A stretch of 64,000 nt of DNA, from NCBI RefSeq assembly GCF_008831285.2, contig NC_045139.1:24658412-24722411 (forward strand), in the 5' to 3' direction. The notes below the pieces were generated by a model. It ran no database searches. It was not told the DNA's origin and saw only the letters and a list, made by a program, of their open reading frames with translations. The translations under genes and the position numbers were made by a program. How positions within the stretch are numbered: position 1 is the stretch's first letter; every line of letters begins with the position of its first letter. Below are positions 1 through 11,615 of the stretch, piece by piece. Origin of the DNA: Nymphaea colorata (lineage: Eukaryota > Streptophyta > Magnoliopsida > Nymphaeales > Nymphaeaceae).

Positions 1-1798
1 ATGCAGCCCCTTCATGAACCAGGAAGGGTGTTTCCCTTTTGTTTGATCAAGATAACCCCATAAAAACTTCGCCATAAGAAATCTAATTTGTTGGCAACCT
101 GAGAGGGAAGAATGAACACAGCCGACCAATATCAAATGATGCTAGAAATCACAAACTTTAAGAGGCAAAGACGCCCGAAGTATGCTAAAAGCTTGGTCTT
201 ACAAGCCGTAAGATTCTTGATAATTTTCTCCGTGAGCTCCTGCACCCATCCTCATTAAGTTGTCCAAGAAAGAAGGGAAGACCAAAACACCAACGAAGTA
301 GCTAACACCATGGTAGGACAGTACTAATGTAGGCCAGAATCCTATCACTGATGTGATAAGGGTTAATGCTGGAGTTCTGGCAATTCACCTTCAGACCAAT
401 ATGGAGGTGGAGCCTGTCACGAACACTGGCAATAATCCAGATCGGGGAGAGGTTACCTCGGCTGAACATGAGCACATCATCTGCAAAAGAAAGCATGCTC
501 GGGTAGGAGCCCACATGAGGGAACTTAGGAAGTCGAATAAGCCCTTGGTCGACTTTCATCTGAACACACATATAAACCAGCTCCATAACCACTATAAATA
601 AGGGCACAAAGGGTCTCCTTGGCGGAGACCCCTCTTAAGATGAAGAAAGAAAAACTCTCCAATTCTTTCATTGATTTGGACTGAAGCTGAAGCAGTGGTG
701 ACGCAAACCATAATGCGCTCCACCCAAGTAGACTCGAATCCAAGGTGCAAAAGAGCATGACGGAGAAAGATCTAGCTGGAAGCATACTGCCCCTTTCTTA
801 GCAGAATGTAAGCTGGATGATGTTGTCATAGATAGACCAACAGGGATGAAAGCAGCTTGATTATAGCTGATGATCTTACTAAGGATATTCCTCATGCGGA
901 GAACACTAATTTTCGTAATGAACTTGAAAATGCAATTGCAAATGGAAATGGGTCGGTATTCATGGAAGGTCCTCATGCCATCTACTTTGGAAATGAGAGT
1001 AATGATGGTTCTGTTAATCTTCCAAACTAGATTACCCCAACAAAAAGAGTCTGAGATCGCCTTGGTCTCGCAGCTCCCAACAACTTCCTAATGCAACTGG
1101 AAAAAGGAGGCCGGGAAAACATCCAGACCAGGCACACTATCCCCATCCAAATCAAACACGACCTTCCTTACTTCTTCCGGCGAAATGAGGCACATGAGGG
1201 CTTGGTCTTCCTTACCTGACTCGAGGGCCATCCTGTATATGCGAGAAGAGAGACCCACCCCCCTCCGACAAAGCTAACAACTCAGAGAAGTGAGTCTGGG
1301 CCACGCTCAAATAGCACCTTGGTCAGACAAGATATCACCCTCAACTTCAATTTCCACAATGTGATTCTTGGTTCAGCGTCCCCGAGCAATAGCCTGAAAG
1401 TAGGCAGCGTTCTTGTCCCCTTCACGCAACCACTTCACTTTGGATCTTTGCCTCCACCTGCTTTCTTCCTCTCTCAAAGTAGCCTGAAGCTCCTCCCAAA
1501 GATTCCATTGCCGGTGCATATCAGAGGAATCGCCAGCCTCCCGCTGCAGTTGTAATCTATCAATTTCCTTCTTAAGGGAAGAAATCCTCTCTTCCACTAG
1601 CCCCAACTGCACCTTTTGCCATCGAGAAAGAGCATTGCAAGTGAATTCGAGCTTGATGATCAGTTGAATCATTGCACAACGAGAAACATCCCTACTCCAA
1701 GCTTGAGCCACCATCTCCTGACAAGCAGGACCGGCATGCCAACATTTAAAATATTTGAAAAGGCCACGCCCCCTCCCATATTCAACCTGATCTGTCAT
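1..1798 (-). pseudogene. LINE reverse transcriptase remnant, truncated by window edge
   Basis: An open stretch at 1798-1373 encodes the usual linker between endonuclease and reverse transcriptase, including RSKVKWLREGDKNAAYFQAI. Further along the minus strand lie RPISICNCIFKFITKISVLR and NQAAFIP (976-860), followed after frame changes by SFADDVLMFSRG (about 480), the FADD version of the YxDD catalytic core. The fingers, palm and thumb order is kept but the coding frame is not. The remainder of the domain runs off the left edge. Confidence 0.75.
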
Positions 1799-1819
1799 GC
1801 GAAAATAAGCAAAGGAGAG

Positions 1820-2330
1820 TGATCCGAAGAGAATCGAGGGAGGACTTTCAACTGATTATGACCCCCAAACAACTCGGTCCAATTGTTATTAATCAAACAC
1901 CAATCTAAGCGGCACAGAACAAGCCCCTCACCCTGACGATGGTTTGACTAGGTAAAATCCCTCTCGCTATCCATAAGTGGAAGCAAACCACGGTCCGACA
2001 TGAATGAGCCAGAGGATTCACAAGAGGAGGTTGGAGGCCTCCCTACCAGTTTTATCCCCCGCTTGCAGCATGGCATTGATATCCCCAAGCAAAAGGATAT
2101 GACCTTGCATGTTATCGATCACCAATCTCAATTTCAGTAACTTCTCAATCACCCGATTAGGAGACAAATAAATACCACCAACAAGGAAATTAGATCTCTA
2201 AGATTTAAGCGAACATTGAACGAAGAGCCCAGAGCGGTCACAAACAACTACAGAACATTGCAATCTAGATGGGTCCCACCCAAAAAAAAAGTGGGGCAAT
2301 TAGCCGAATTGGACACAAGAGCCCAGCGTG
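1820..2330 (-). pseudogene. LINE endonuclease (exonuclease-endonuclease-phosphatase type) remnant
   Basis: Minus-strand translation shows pieces of the apurinic-type endonuclease of plant L1 elements: GHILLLGDINAM (the Asp/Asn-containing core), then SNHRQGEGLVLCRLDWCLIN with a TAG stop where Trp is normal just before SN, and RFSSDHSPLL (the Ser-Asp-His end motif). Frames shift between the blocks. In live elements this enzyme nicks the target for target-primed reverse transcription. Confidence 0.65.
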
Positions 2331-2459
2331 GTTAACACCTCTGCCACCTTTGAAAGTTAACACTAGACAACATAGAGTTAAAGAGAAAGTAGAGGGAAAT
2401 TTGTTCAGAGGAAAGAAGCGAGGATAGCTCATGGCTAGCAGCCTCCCTAACCAGTCCCC

Positions 2460-3500
2460 CTAATGTTCCACGACATGGCATTCATTAAAAACAGGTGGTA
2501 GAACAGAATCCAAGGAAGGAGGATCTTCAGGGGGTCGCACCTTTTGGCTTTCATCCCCCTGTAGAGAATTGAGGTGCCTTCGATTTCGCGGAGGACTATC
2601 ACTGCTTGGAACAGCGAACTCGGCATCAGAGACTTCCTTCAACGGGACCGGGGCTGTATGACTACCCGTGAACCTAATAAGTCTTCCCCCCGCACCTGCA
2701 CGCTGGGCCCTGGTTTTGCGCACTCCAGCCTCTCCCAACGTCATCTCTTTGGACTCTACAGCACCACCCCTATTGGACTTCGGTTTGTTTGCTTTGAAAG
2801 CAAACTCAGAACAAGCAACTTCTGAGCACAAAAGGGGAGCATCTCCAAACGGGTTCTTCACCACCCGGGCATCCATCAGGTCTAAGTCTCCAACATTCTG
2901 AGTCTTAGGCTTGCTATGCCGGGTGGTGAATTCGAATTTGCCTTCATCTTCTCGATTCAGAGACCCTCTCGAATTATCTGCTCCTTTATCCTCCTCAATA
3001 TGGGTGATGTTACCTGCCAACGCCTCAAATCTATTTAAGGCCGGGAGCTCTGAGAATCCGACGGGTGGGAGTTCACTCCACACCTTCCGGCACCAGAGCT
3101 TCCCCCTCAATAAACCACGTTCTCTTTTTAAGAATCTGCTGCAGCTTCTCTTCCACCTGAACCATGATCAGAAAGTTCCCACGGATAAGAATGATGAAGC
3201 GAACGCCAATCTGCCCCGCCCATTGAACCGAGAGACGCTTGAATGCTTCTGCGTAATTGATCATAGCCTTCCCTCTCGGGCCTAAGAAGCACCCCACTGC
3301 TGCCCACTAAAAGGGCCGGGTCTTTTGGGCGTCGTCCTCCTCCATGATGTTGAGAGGTTTCCCTTCCACTTCTTCTATCGCAGGAGAGGAATCTTGCGGC
3401 TGCTCCTCCAGTTTCTCTCTCGACACCATGGATGCCTAAGATTTTGGGGCACCATCCCGTAGCTGCAACCCCTGTCATCCCCTCATTTGAGTTTTGCTGG
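2460..3500 (-). pseudogene. LINE ORF1 (gag-like, DUF4283-type) remnant
   Basis: Minus-strand frames contain a segment resembling the DUF4283 domain of plant LINE ORF1 proteins: GCFLGPRGKAMINYAEAF, then RFIILIRGNFLIMVQVEEKL and FIEGEALV (3297-3073). After a frame change follows a 216-codon open stretch (3110-2460) that starts with LWCRKVWSELPPVGFSEL and becomes hydrophilic and low in complexity, as ORF1 C-terminal tails do. No zinc knuckle was seen. ORF1 products bind element RNA in family members. The frame breaks mean this copy probably makes no full product. Confidence 0.6.
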
Positions 3501-4275
3501 GAACCCCCTATCGGAGGGAATCAAAGTGGGGAAATCCTTAGTTCTGTCCAGATCCATCGCCCCTGCTCCAGCCGCTGGCCCACGAGGAAACCCTCGGAGA
3601 CAGAAGCTCCTCGAATAGGCTGGAGAGCACGGAGGAGCTGCGTGTTAGGAACGACGCCCTCTCTCTCACACTCACGATGACACCAAGACGTTAAACCAAA
3701 CAAAAAAAAAATGGAAGATGAAAAAGATACAATGATTTTTTAAGTGGTTTAGAAGTAATATTCTCGTATTGCGATGGCCGTAGCTCTTAGAAAGATCAAA
3801 AGTATATGAAAAATAAATGTATCTTCAGAGGAGGGCACAAAAACATAAAAATATAAAATTATATAAATACCCTTAAAAAGATTTGGCTATTAAGGATTTT
3901 ATTGGATCCGTGACAACCAAAGATGCCTGTTGAAATAGATTTAATTTATGTCCATTAAATAATAGATCAAGCTCTCCACTCCAACAGTGTTCTTAAAGCT
4001 ACACAAACATTTGCTCAAAATGATAAACTAGTTGAGTTTTAGTTGTAAGAATTCTGTTTGGCCCAACTGCACCATGAATATTGAATTACAATAAAAAATT
4101 AATTAAACGAATGGCAATTACATGAGTTAATAAAGCAAAATGAGCTAAAAATACGACATGATTAACGTAAATGTGTTAAACGAGTCTAGTGGAAGCTTGA
4201 TGTTATATTATATTGTCGAGTCGAGTCAAGCTCGAGTTTATTATGTGGAGATCAACTTTAGGTCAAGCTGAGTTT

Positions 4276-4427
4276 GGTCTGGTCGAGTTGGAGTTGGTCA
4301 AATTAAGGCTCAACTCGACTCATGTTGGTCTGGTCGAGTTGGAGTTGGTCAAATTAAGGCTCAACTCGACTCATGTTGGTCTGGTCGAGTTGGAGTTGGT
4401 CAAATTAAGGCTCAACTCGACTCATGT
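4276..4427 (+). repeat. Three tandem copies of a 51-bp unit
   Basis: The unit starting GGTCTGGTCGAGTTGGAG is present three times (4276-4326, 4327-4377, 4378-4427), identical by eye except that the last copy lacks its final base. The unit length is a multiple of three, so a frame reading LVELELVKLRLNSTHVG stays open, but nothing else suggests coding. Identity of the copies suggests recent amplification. Flanking sequence is rich in GAGTCGAG/CTCGAG motifs. Confidence 0.95.
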
Positions 4428-4708
4428 ACAGCCTAACTGCACGAAGCAACGATAAACTATTGCATTGTGGGCCGGAAGGCAGCCTCCTCATTGTTTTTTC
4501 TTTTTATATATAAAAAATGTTCCTTCTAAATGGAAGTTTGCCTTGTTTTACTGAGATCATTTGTTTACCAGCTTCAAGTATCCCTTCCAGTTGGAGTCTT
4601 TGTGTTTGACTAAAAACATGTTATTTTTAAAATATGTTTTTTGAAATAAAATGCTAGAAACTGCTGCAATGAGCTGCCACGTATACACGGAGGCTTTCAA
4701 AACAAAAA

Positions 4709-5010
4709 TATCTACTGGCCATTGGAAAGATATATATTTTCCAAAGTCAACTCCTCTCCTATTAACTGTTCCTTTTTAAATGATTTTATATATTTTAACC
4801 ATTTTTAGTTTTTTATTTTTTGGGTGTTAAAAAATAAAAATATCTGACAAGCCTTATCCTTATGTCCTCATTTAAGTAAAGATGTATTATCTATTGGCCA
4901 CTAGAAAGAGATATTTTCCAAAGTCAAACTCCTCTCCTATTAAATGTTTCTTTTAAAATAATTTCTTTTCTTTAACAATTTTTAGTTTTTTTTATTTTTT
5001 TTGGCGTTAA
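4709..5010 (+). repeat. Diverged direct duplication (about 180-bp period)
   Basis: The segment 4709-4835 (TATCTACTGGCCATTGGAAA to the ATTTTTTGGGTGTTAA end) recurs at 4889-5010 (TATCTATTGGCCACTAGAAA to TTTTGGCGTTAA). The shared core includes TTTTCCAAAGTCAA and CTCCTCTCCTATTAA. The copies differ by substitutions and small indels, so the duplication is old. No coding potential was seen. Confidence 0.75.
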
Positions 5011-6279
5011 TTACGGAGCAAAATAGTCAGATTAAGCTCTTAGATCATAAGATTTTAGATCTATGGATTTAAGGGCAGATCGCTTCTCTCCATCAGACCT
5101 TAAATTCATGGTTTTTAATATACAACATAAAATTTATGCTATTAAGATTTTCAACGATCTCTCAAAACACATCTTTTTATGCATGCTATCAAACTCAACT
5201 TAGGTGGTCTAAGTTATAACTAAATATGACCAATTTACAAGTCTTTAAGATTTAAGTGTCACACTTTTTTTTATACATAAGTGCAGAGGAAACTACATGC
5301 ACTCCGAAAGATTTTGTGTTGACTTGTCAGGATAAAACCCCAAAGCTTGTATCCTCATCTCTAGGGTTTATTTTGTTTAGGTTTATGACCACTATATTGG
5401 CTCTTAAGCTAAACAATAGATTTATAAACATCTAAATTACTTAAGTATAATATGTAAATGTATCTAAAATAATTATACAAAATCAGATGCAGTACTCTTG
5501 TCATTACTAAAATTTTTAAATATGTTTCTTATTTTTAACATTACACTTTTTAATTATTTTTTGAAATTAAGCACCTTCACCTGCCTTAATCACTTTAGAT
5601 GTTGAGACAACTATTATAAAAACATGCTAGACAGTTCCGATGGGCATAAATCAAGTGAACAGACTTAAGGAAGTGCATTTTCATCTACCCATGGGGGCCT
5701 ATGCTTTTGTACCACAAAAAAGTATTGTTTCTGCGTACAAGTTGAAGCATGCAATTATCTTGCGAGATTTTGTTTGATGAATACTGCTCATCAATAACTA
5801 CTCGTCTTTTTTTTGGCTAACGAGAGATGCTTTTGCCTTTAAAATAACATTTTTATAATTTATTACTAAAATTAATGTCTTATATGATTTTAGTATTTTT
5901 TTAAGAATTTCTCTCGAAAGTTAAGCACCTATTTGTCAACTTTTAAAAAAATGAACTGATTTGTAATTGGTCTAAATATCAAGGATTTTTTATAAAAAAA
6001 AGTGGAAAACATATCGTCATGTCTTACCTCATTAAAAGTATGCATGTTTGATCCCTCACATAGTCTTACGACTTACAAGGGTATTCCAGTCTTTTTAGCA
6101 AATAAATTACATTCCGTTCTTGTCCTTGTAAGGGGCAATTACTTTACAAACAAAAGAGTGATTTTGATCATTTTGGACACTAAGCATAACTTAGCCTCCA
6201 AATTTAGAAGGCAAGTCTAATTTGATTAATATTAATGTATATCTCTTATGAATCCATCTATTAACTGGTAATGTACTTG

Positions 6280-6620
6280 TTGTCGGTCGACTGTGTCTGG
6301 CCCGGCCAAGCTAGTAGATAGATATGCTACTTGGTCCTCACTCAAGGGAAGTCTACCTCCACCTAGATTTCGTTTAGATGTAGATAGGCACTTGGAGGAA
6401 TGGCGAAGTTTTGACAGAACCTCATGACCACGGCTTGCCGATGACCGACAATGGGATAAACCTGGGTGATGGTGTGCCGAGTGCTTAGCACTCCTCGTCT
6501 AGTCCACAGTCCCGAAAAAAAGATGAATACTTCCGCTAGCTTAAGAGAGAGACGGCTGGCCGAAGGCTTTGGGGAACGCCTTCGACGCTACGTGGGCTGA
6601 AAAAACTCGGCCCGTGACAG
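6280..6620. other. GC-rich island in AT-rich spacer, unclassified
   Basis: About 340 bp from GTCGGTCGACTGTGTCTGGC to CTCGGCCCGTGACAGTAC is clearly richer in G and C than its surroundings. It holds no long open frame, no convincing tRNA-type A and B boxes, and no terminal repeats that I could pair. It may be a decayed retroelement piece; the family cannot be named. Confidence 0.4.
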
Positions 6621-7696
6621 TACTATTCAAATGCATTAGTAACTTTTGTGACATGATTGAACTCCAAACTAACTCATTTATGTACAATTAAGTTAAGGAC
6701 CGAAAAAAAAAATTAATGTGTGAGGGGTAGTAGGAATTTATTTTCTTTGGATTTTTAAAGAACAACAATATACAATTGAAAAAAAGTAACCGCACGTATC
6801 AAGGTTTTTTTTTTGTAGATTAGTATAGGCAACTGCCCACACAAACCTGCACTAGCCTCCGTCATGGAATTAAGAATACACGAGCAAAGTCCCCCGTTAT
6901 TTGTGACATAAACATGTCATTTCCAACAAAAGTAAATTGAAAGCGAAGTTGCATCCACTTATAACTATAAAATATCTCGCCCGTACGGACGGGCCATACA
7001 TGGCAGATTCGGGCGATGTAAATTTTGAAAATTACAGATAAGTGCCTAATTAACCAGCTAATAAAGATGTTCGGCTCTGCTTTGGAAGTTACCAAAGCGA
7101 CCTTCAACTTTTGCATGTCATTTCCAGACAACCGCACCTTTTGCATGCAACTCTCAATAGCCGCTCATTTCTTAAAATATTAAAAAAGGAAGATAATAAA
7201 TTAAAATGTAAAATTTCCCTTGTAAAATAAAATGTCAACTTAAAAAATTGAATAACCACCATCAGTCCTCGCCGGGCTGCGAGGATTGACAAAAAACTGC
7301 TGATTTTTTTCTGATCAGCAGATGTTTTTTTTTTTTCTTTTATTGTTGGTCATTGTAATTTGGTGAAATATAATTGATGCTTCGAGGTCCCTTCTCAATG
7401 TCTTACACTATCTTTCTAATTGAAAAGAAAGTATTATAAGTTGTCTTTGGAAGTTGAGGAGGATTTATTGTTCGTGTTTGTTAGTTGGATATCGATTGTT
7501 TCAGTCAATCCCTTCTTGATGGTATGAATCCCCTACATCATTTGGGGATTCTGATCCTGTAGATAAGATACAATTTCATGTATTTAATTTGACCACTATA
7601 AAAAGTTTACAAAATATTGTTTGCCCCTTGTACCAAAAAAAAAAAAATTTGATGGCTCTGCCCCTGATTTTCTCTTCTCTTATGCGGACTTTAAAA
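6621..7696. other. AT-rich intergenic spacer
   Basis: No gene or complete repeat recognised. Around 7100-7150 the motif TTTTGCATG occurs twice in a short GC-richer stretch, and 7270-7310 has a small GC-rich island. Short open frames here look like chance. Confidence 0.5.
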
Positions 7697-8042
7697 GGGG
7701 TGCTTTGATGAGCTCGGAATTGTGGAATTCAAAATTAAAATTCTCACTAGTTGAGAATTGTAAGAATTTTGATTCTAAAATTGTATGTTCATTCTTGAAT
7801 CAAAATTCTAGTGATTCTACTCCAAGAGGTGGAATTATGATTCTAGAATTTTAAAGTTTCTCTTTTAAGTCAATGGTTTGACTTCATCAAAGATAGAATT
7901 TAAATTCCTGCATTATCAAATGTTTCATTATCAATTCAGAAAATTTGGGGCTATCAAACACAAAGGAAAACTAGGATTGGAATACGTAGAATTTATTTTC
8001 AAATTTTTAATTTTAGAATCAAAGTTCAAAGTCATCAAACTC
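7697..8042. mobile_element. Candidate MITE (hAT-like, TTTGAT termini)
   Basis: The left side reads GGGGTGCTTTGATGAGCTC followed by AATTC-rich sequence. The reverse complement of the right side starts AGTTTGATGACTTTGAAC and is followed by similar AAAATTAAAAATT sequence. A second possible right end (GGGGCTATCAAACACAA) lies near 7948-7964, so the boundary is uncertain. The TTTGAT core in inverted orientation and the short non-coding length fit a hAT-type MITE. No target duplication was found. Confidence 0.45.
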
Positions 8043-8888
8043 CTTGTATAGAACTTGGGTGGGCTGTCCAAGTTGGTGAGCTTTAGGCCGAAATCTAGGG
8101 TGTAAACAAAGAAAATTAGTGGGCATATTTGAATATTGTTGAGTTCTTGAATATTCCTTGTAGGAATTGTAGGTTGTTCTTGTTGATAAGCACCACCTAT
8201 AGGAACAATCGTGACCCTGCGAGTTCGGCATGGCTCCCAACTCGGGCTGCAGACAAGCCAAGTTGAGTTCTTACAAATCGAACTCAACTTCTTTAACTTT
8301 TCTAGAATAAATTTGAATTTGAGCTTGACTTGTTTATAAATGAGTTGAGTTTGATCGAGTTTTATCTATCAAGTGAGTTTGAGTCGAGTGGCTTGACTAA
8401 TTGTACAGTCTTTTAAAAAATTTATTTATGAATTTTTTTTAAAGAGTGTTAGAGAAAGGCAATTTTGTATTTTCAACATATTCTTTTAATTTTTATAAAG
8501 AAGGAACGGTTGTTCGAGAGCTACATGCAAAAGTTGAGGATTTGTTTGATAAGTTTCAAAAGTTAAGTTAGGTGCCAATTTGTAATTATTTCCATCGCTA
8601 TTAGAAAAGCTGAAAATTATGTAACATTTGTAAGTTTGTCTGTAGCTAATATTCTTGTATTCCTTGTTTTTCAGTTATAGAGTACGATTTTTTTTTAATC
8701 TTAAACTGTTCTATTATTTTATTTATTAAAAAATATAATCAAATAAAAGTAGGATATAAAAGGTATTTTAAATACAGCAAATTGTGGTTATTTCTAATGA
8801 AAATCTCTACTGTTGTCAGCTGGTATATATATATATAACCCTTTATATTCCAAATTAGATAGCAATTATATGGTTTGTGGATTTTAAT

Positions 8889-9112
8889 GAAATCTGAAGG
8901 GGGATATTAAGTTGAAAAAATAAAAACCAAACTGTATTTTCAAGAAATGCAAATACCCACCAAAAGATGGCAACAATCATATGGATTATCAATATTAATT
9001 AAATGGGAAGGTGGATATTAAGCTAAAAAAATAGAAACCAAACTGTATTATCAAGAAATCTAAATACCTTTTAAAAGATGGTAATCAATCTCAATTGAAA
9101 ACTTATTTATTT
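8889..9112 (+). repeat. Two direct copies of a 111-bp unit
   Basis: The block containing GGATATTAAGTTGAAAAAAT, AAACCAAACTGTATT and CAAGAAAT recurs 111 bp downstream as GGATATTAAGCTAAAAAAAT, AAACCAAACTGTATT and CAAGAAAT. Both copies end in AAAAGATGG. The copies are moderately diverged and non-coding. Confidence 0.8.
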
Positions 9113-9458
9113 TATTTTAAGAGTATTTTTGTCTTTTGAAAATGCAGTTTAGGTTATACTTTTTCAACTGCATCTCTACAATCTAATCTCTTTCAAATTG
9201 ACAATTATATGATTATCATCACACATATATGATCACACATATATGAGTCCGGTAGCTATTAGTTATATATATATATATATATATATGACAAAATCAAACA
9301 AATTGAAATTAGTAAATGCTAAATTTGGCCCGAATTCGAACCACTTGCATCCATTTCCTTCTTTTTGGTGATTTAATCTGCAAGATTCGATTTAGTCTAA
9401 CAACACCACATTACGCCAGTAAAAGCGTGAAAACTTAGCCGTTCCAACTTGTTTTTAA

Positions 9459-9620
9459 GGGGCTGTTTGATGGTCAGAAAAATTTTTCTGGAAATATATT
9501 TCCAAAATCACCTCCAACAGTCCAAAATTTTTTTCCATGTTTGATGAATTGAATTTTTTTAAAAAAAATTTGAAATAAATTCCCATTAATACAGTAAATT
9601 TTCTGCCCATCAAACGGGCC
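9459..9620. mobile_element. MITE with imperfect terminal inverted repeats
   Basis: The left end GGGGCTGTTTGATGGTCAG is mirrored at the right end by CTGCCCATCAAACGGGCC, giving inverted repeats that share GTTTGATGG and CAGAAAA. The roughly 160-bp interior is non-coding and self-complementary in part. The GTTTGATGG terminus and short size suggest a hAT-type MITE. The bases immediately outside do not form an obvious 8-bp duplication. Confidence 0.7.
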
Positions 9621-10950
9621 TAAGTTCAACACTACTCATCTTTTTTGCTAGTTGATTTCTTAACTAGCCAACAAGACATGCATAATCTATGAACCTAATT
9701 CAATTCAGTTTGCCCAAACTCTGTTTCACTGCTACTCATCACAAAAAATTAGTTTTTCATTTTTTTCATTTCATGTAGTAAAAGTTCACCAATTGACCGT
9801 CTTAGCTTCTCAAGAGGTGTAGCGTCTTTAATTCGAGTGACATCAATTGGAAGCAGCGACGACACCAATTTTTTCAAGAGGAGGGTCAAATTAAAGTTTA
9901 TAAATTTTGACAAGGCTGAAATATCAATTTTTTAATTTTTTATATAAGATAATTGAAATTTTTTAAATTTACATGTAGACCTTTTTTTTCTTTTTCTTTT
10001 TTTAAGGGGAGCCAGTGCAATTTTTTTTTAAGGGAGTCAGGACTCTTGCATGCTCCCCCTTCATTAAATGAAATTGATGAACAAGTTGAAGAGCGTAGGC
10101 TCTGATTCAATTGACCTTGAAAGTGAGAGAAGTTATGAAGGTGGAGAGGAGTTGGGTAGTGAAGGGACTTTGACTCTTTTTGGATGGTGGGATAATCTCA
10201 AATCATAAAATAATAATGATGTGTGAGAAAATTTCTATAAATATCGTTTTATACATTTCTTTCGAGGTATAGTACAATGGGATACTCATATAACAAATTT
10301 AGCAAATTTCAAAATTTTAAGCATGCCAGTTGCAATAATTCAAAAAGAAGAAAAAGACTATCTTGTATAGGGTGCGTGTTGGTGCCTAATATCCTGCCAT
10401 TATAGGAAAGGGGCATTTTTGTCATTTAACAATTGACATTTTCCCAAGAAACCTATCTGCCTTTCAGATATTTGCATTACAAGACACTTCCAGGCTCCAA
10501 CCGTATGACTATGTCTACTATTTTTGTGATTTTTTAAAGTAAAAGTCATCAAAACCATCGAATAAAGGATTGCGCGAACTTTAGAAAAAGTCGAGTACAC
10601 ATATAATATTATTTCTCTGATATTATAATATTTTTATAATTTTAGTGAACATTTTCACACTTTATTTAACAATTTTTATGGATGATATCAACTTTTATTG
10701 GGAAAAGAGCTCGATCACTTGTTAGCATGCCGTGCTATGATCAGATAGTTGAAGCATTCTGTCAACAAAGAGGTATTCGATATCCCCAAAGAAAACCGTC
10801 GACCAATTTTTAAAGAATTTGATGAAGCGAAAACGCACACAGTAGGGAGAACTTTTACGTAAATTTCGAAAGTAGTTGATTATTTCGAAATATAGTTCAA
10901 AAGATAAGGATCGTTTTCGTTTTTGTCTCTTTTCGCTTTTCAAATCATTG

Positions 10951-10958
10951 TATAAATA
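10951..10958 (+). promoter_or_regulatory. Candidate TATA box of the PP1 gene
   Basis: TATAAATA lies about 480 bp before the PP1 start codon, at the point where AT-rich spacer changes into a CT- and CG-richer leader typical of a plant 5' untranslated region. Transcription would then start near 10980-10990. This is inferred from motif and position only, and the leader could contain an unseen intron. Confidence 0.4.
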
Positions 10959-11431
10959 TCTGAAGATTCCACGCTACCGTTAAAAGAAAAGATTTCATAC
11001 GACAAAGAAATACAGGAAGACGAAGCAAAAAAGAGGAGAATAAGTCAAAGGGAAGGCGAGCGTTCGAGTCCTTCTGCTTCCTCTCTCTCTGTGACGGCTG
11101 CCGATATTCCTTCTTGCGATCGTCCCGATAACGCGCGGCCGGAATATTCGGCTCCAGTTGTCTGCACACCACGGCCTCCGTTATCTGCCCACCGGAGAGA
11201 TGCGCGATCCTCACCGTCTGCCGCGATTGTTTCTCTTGCTCGACTCTCTGACGCGTCGGAGTCTCCGTTGGTGACCTCTAAGTTCTTTCTCGCTCCGCAA
11301 CATCCTCTTTTCTTCATTTGTCTTATTTGTTTGTTAAGAGAACTAAGCAAGAAAGAAGGGATTGAGAGCGGATTAGGGTTGTTGTTCTCTCTCGATTTTC
11401 CTCTTATTGGTTGTTTCGCCGGGAGGCGACG

Positions 11432-11615
11432 ATGCATATGGACGAGAGCGTTGTCGATGATATTATAAGAAGGCTGCTTGACGCGAAGAACAGCCGGACG
11501 ACGAAGCAGGTGAATCTGACGGAGGGGGAGATTCGGCAACTGTGCGTTGCCTCCAAGGCAATATTCATTAACCAGCCAAATCTTCTGGAACTCGAGGCGC
11601 CGATCAAGATCTGCG
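11432..11615 (+). CDS. TOPP: PP1 exon 1
   Basis: Encodes residues 1-61 and the first base of Gly62. It ends at ...KIC before a GTAAGT donor. A reading frame also runs upstream of the ATG without another ATG, so 11432 is the first possible start. Confidence 0.92.

Larger units (their letters stand above)
1..3700 (-). mobile_element. Degenerate L1-type LINE retrotransposon, 3' end beyond the window
   Basis: Read on the minus strand, this stretch has the order of a plant L1-type non-LTR retrotransposon: an ORF1 (gag-like) region at about 3500-2460, an endonuclease region at about 2330-1820, a linker and a reverse transcriptase from about 1798 to the window edge. Each part is recognisable, but stops and frame changes break all of them, so this is a relic. 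The 5' end is placed near 3700, where GC-rich coding-like sequence gives way to AT-rich spacer. The poly-A end and target-site duplication would lie left of base 1 and cannot be seen. Confidence 0.85.
3701..6279. other. AT-rich intergenic spacer
   Basis: No coding exon, tRNA or complete element is visible. Apart from the 51-bp tandem repeat and a diverged direct duplication listed separately, it consists of AT-rich sequence with homopolymer runs. Short open stretches on both strands show no recognisable protein motif. Confidence 0.6.
8043..10940. other. Intergenic spacer upstream of the phosphatase gene
   Basis: Mostly AT-rich DNA. It contains a 111-bp direct duplication, a MITE at 9459-9620, an AT/CATATATATGA microsatellite around 9220-9287, and a stretch at 8280-8400 with repeated GAGTTGAGTTTGA/GAGTCGAG motifs resembling those near 4220 and 31550. 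No coding exon was recognised. Confidence 0.6.

Noticed and set aside
11060-11072. GTTCGAGTCC resembling a tRNA/SINE B box
   Set aside because: No matching A box or tRNA fold. It lies in the PP1 leader and is probably chance.
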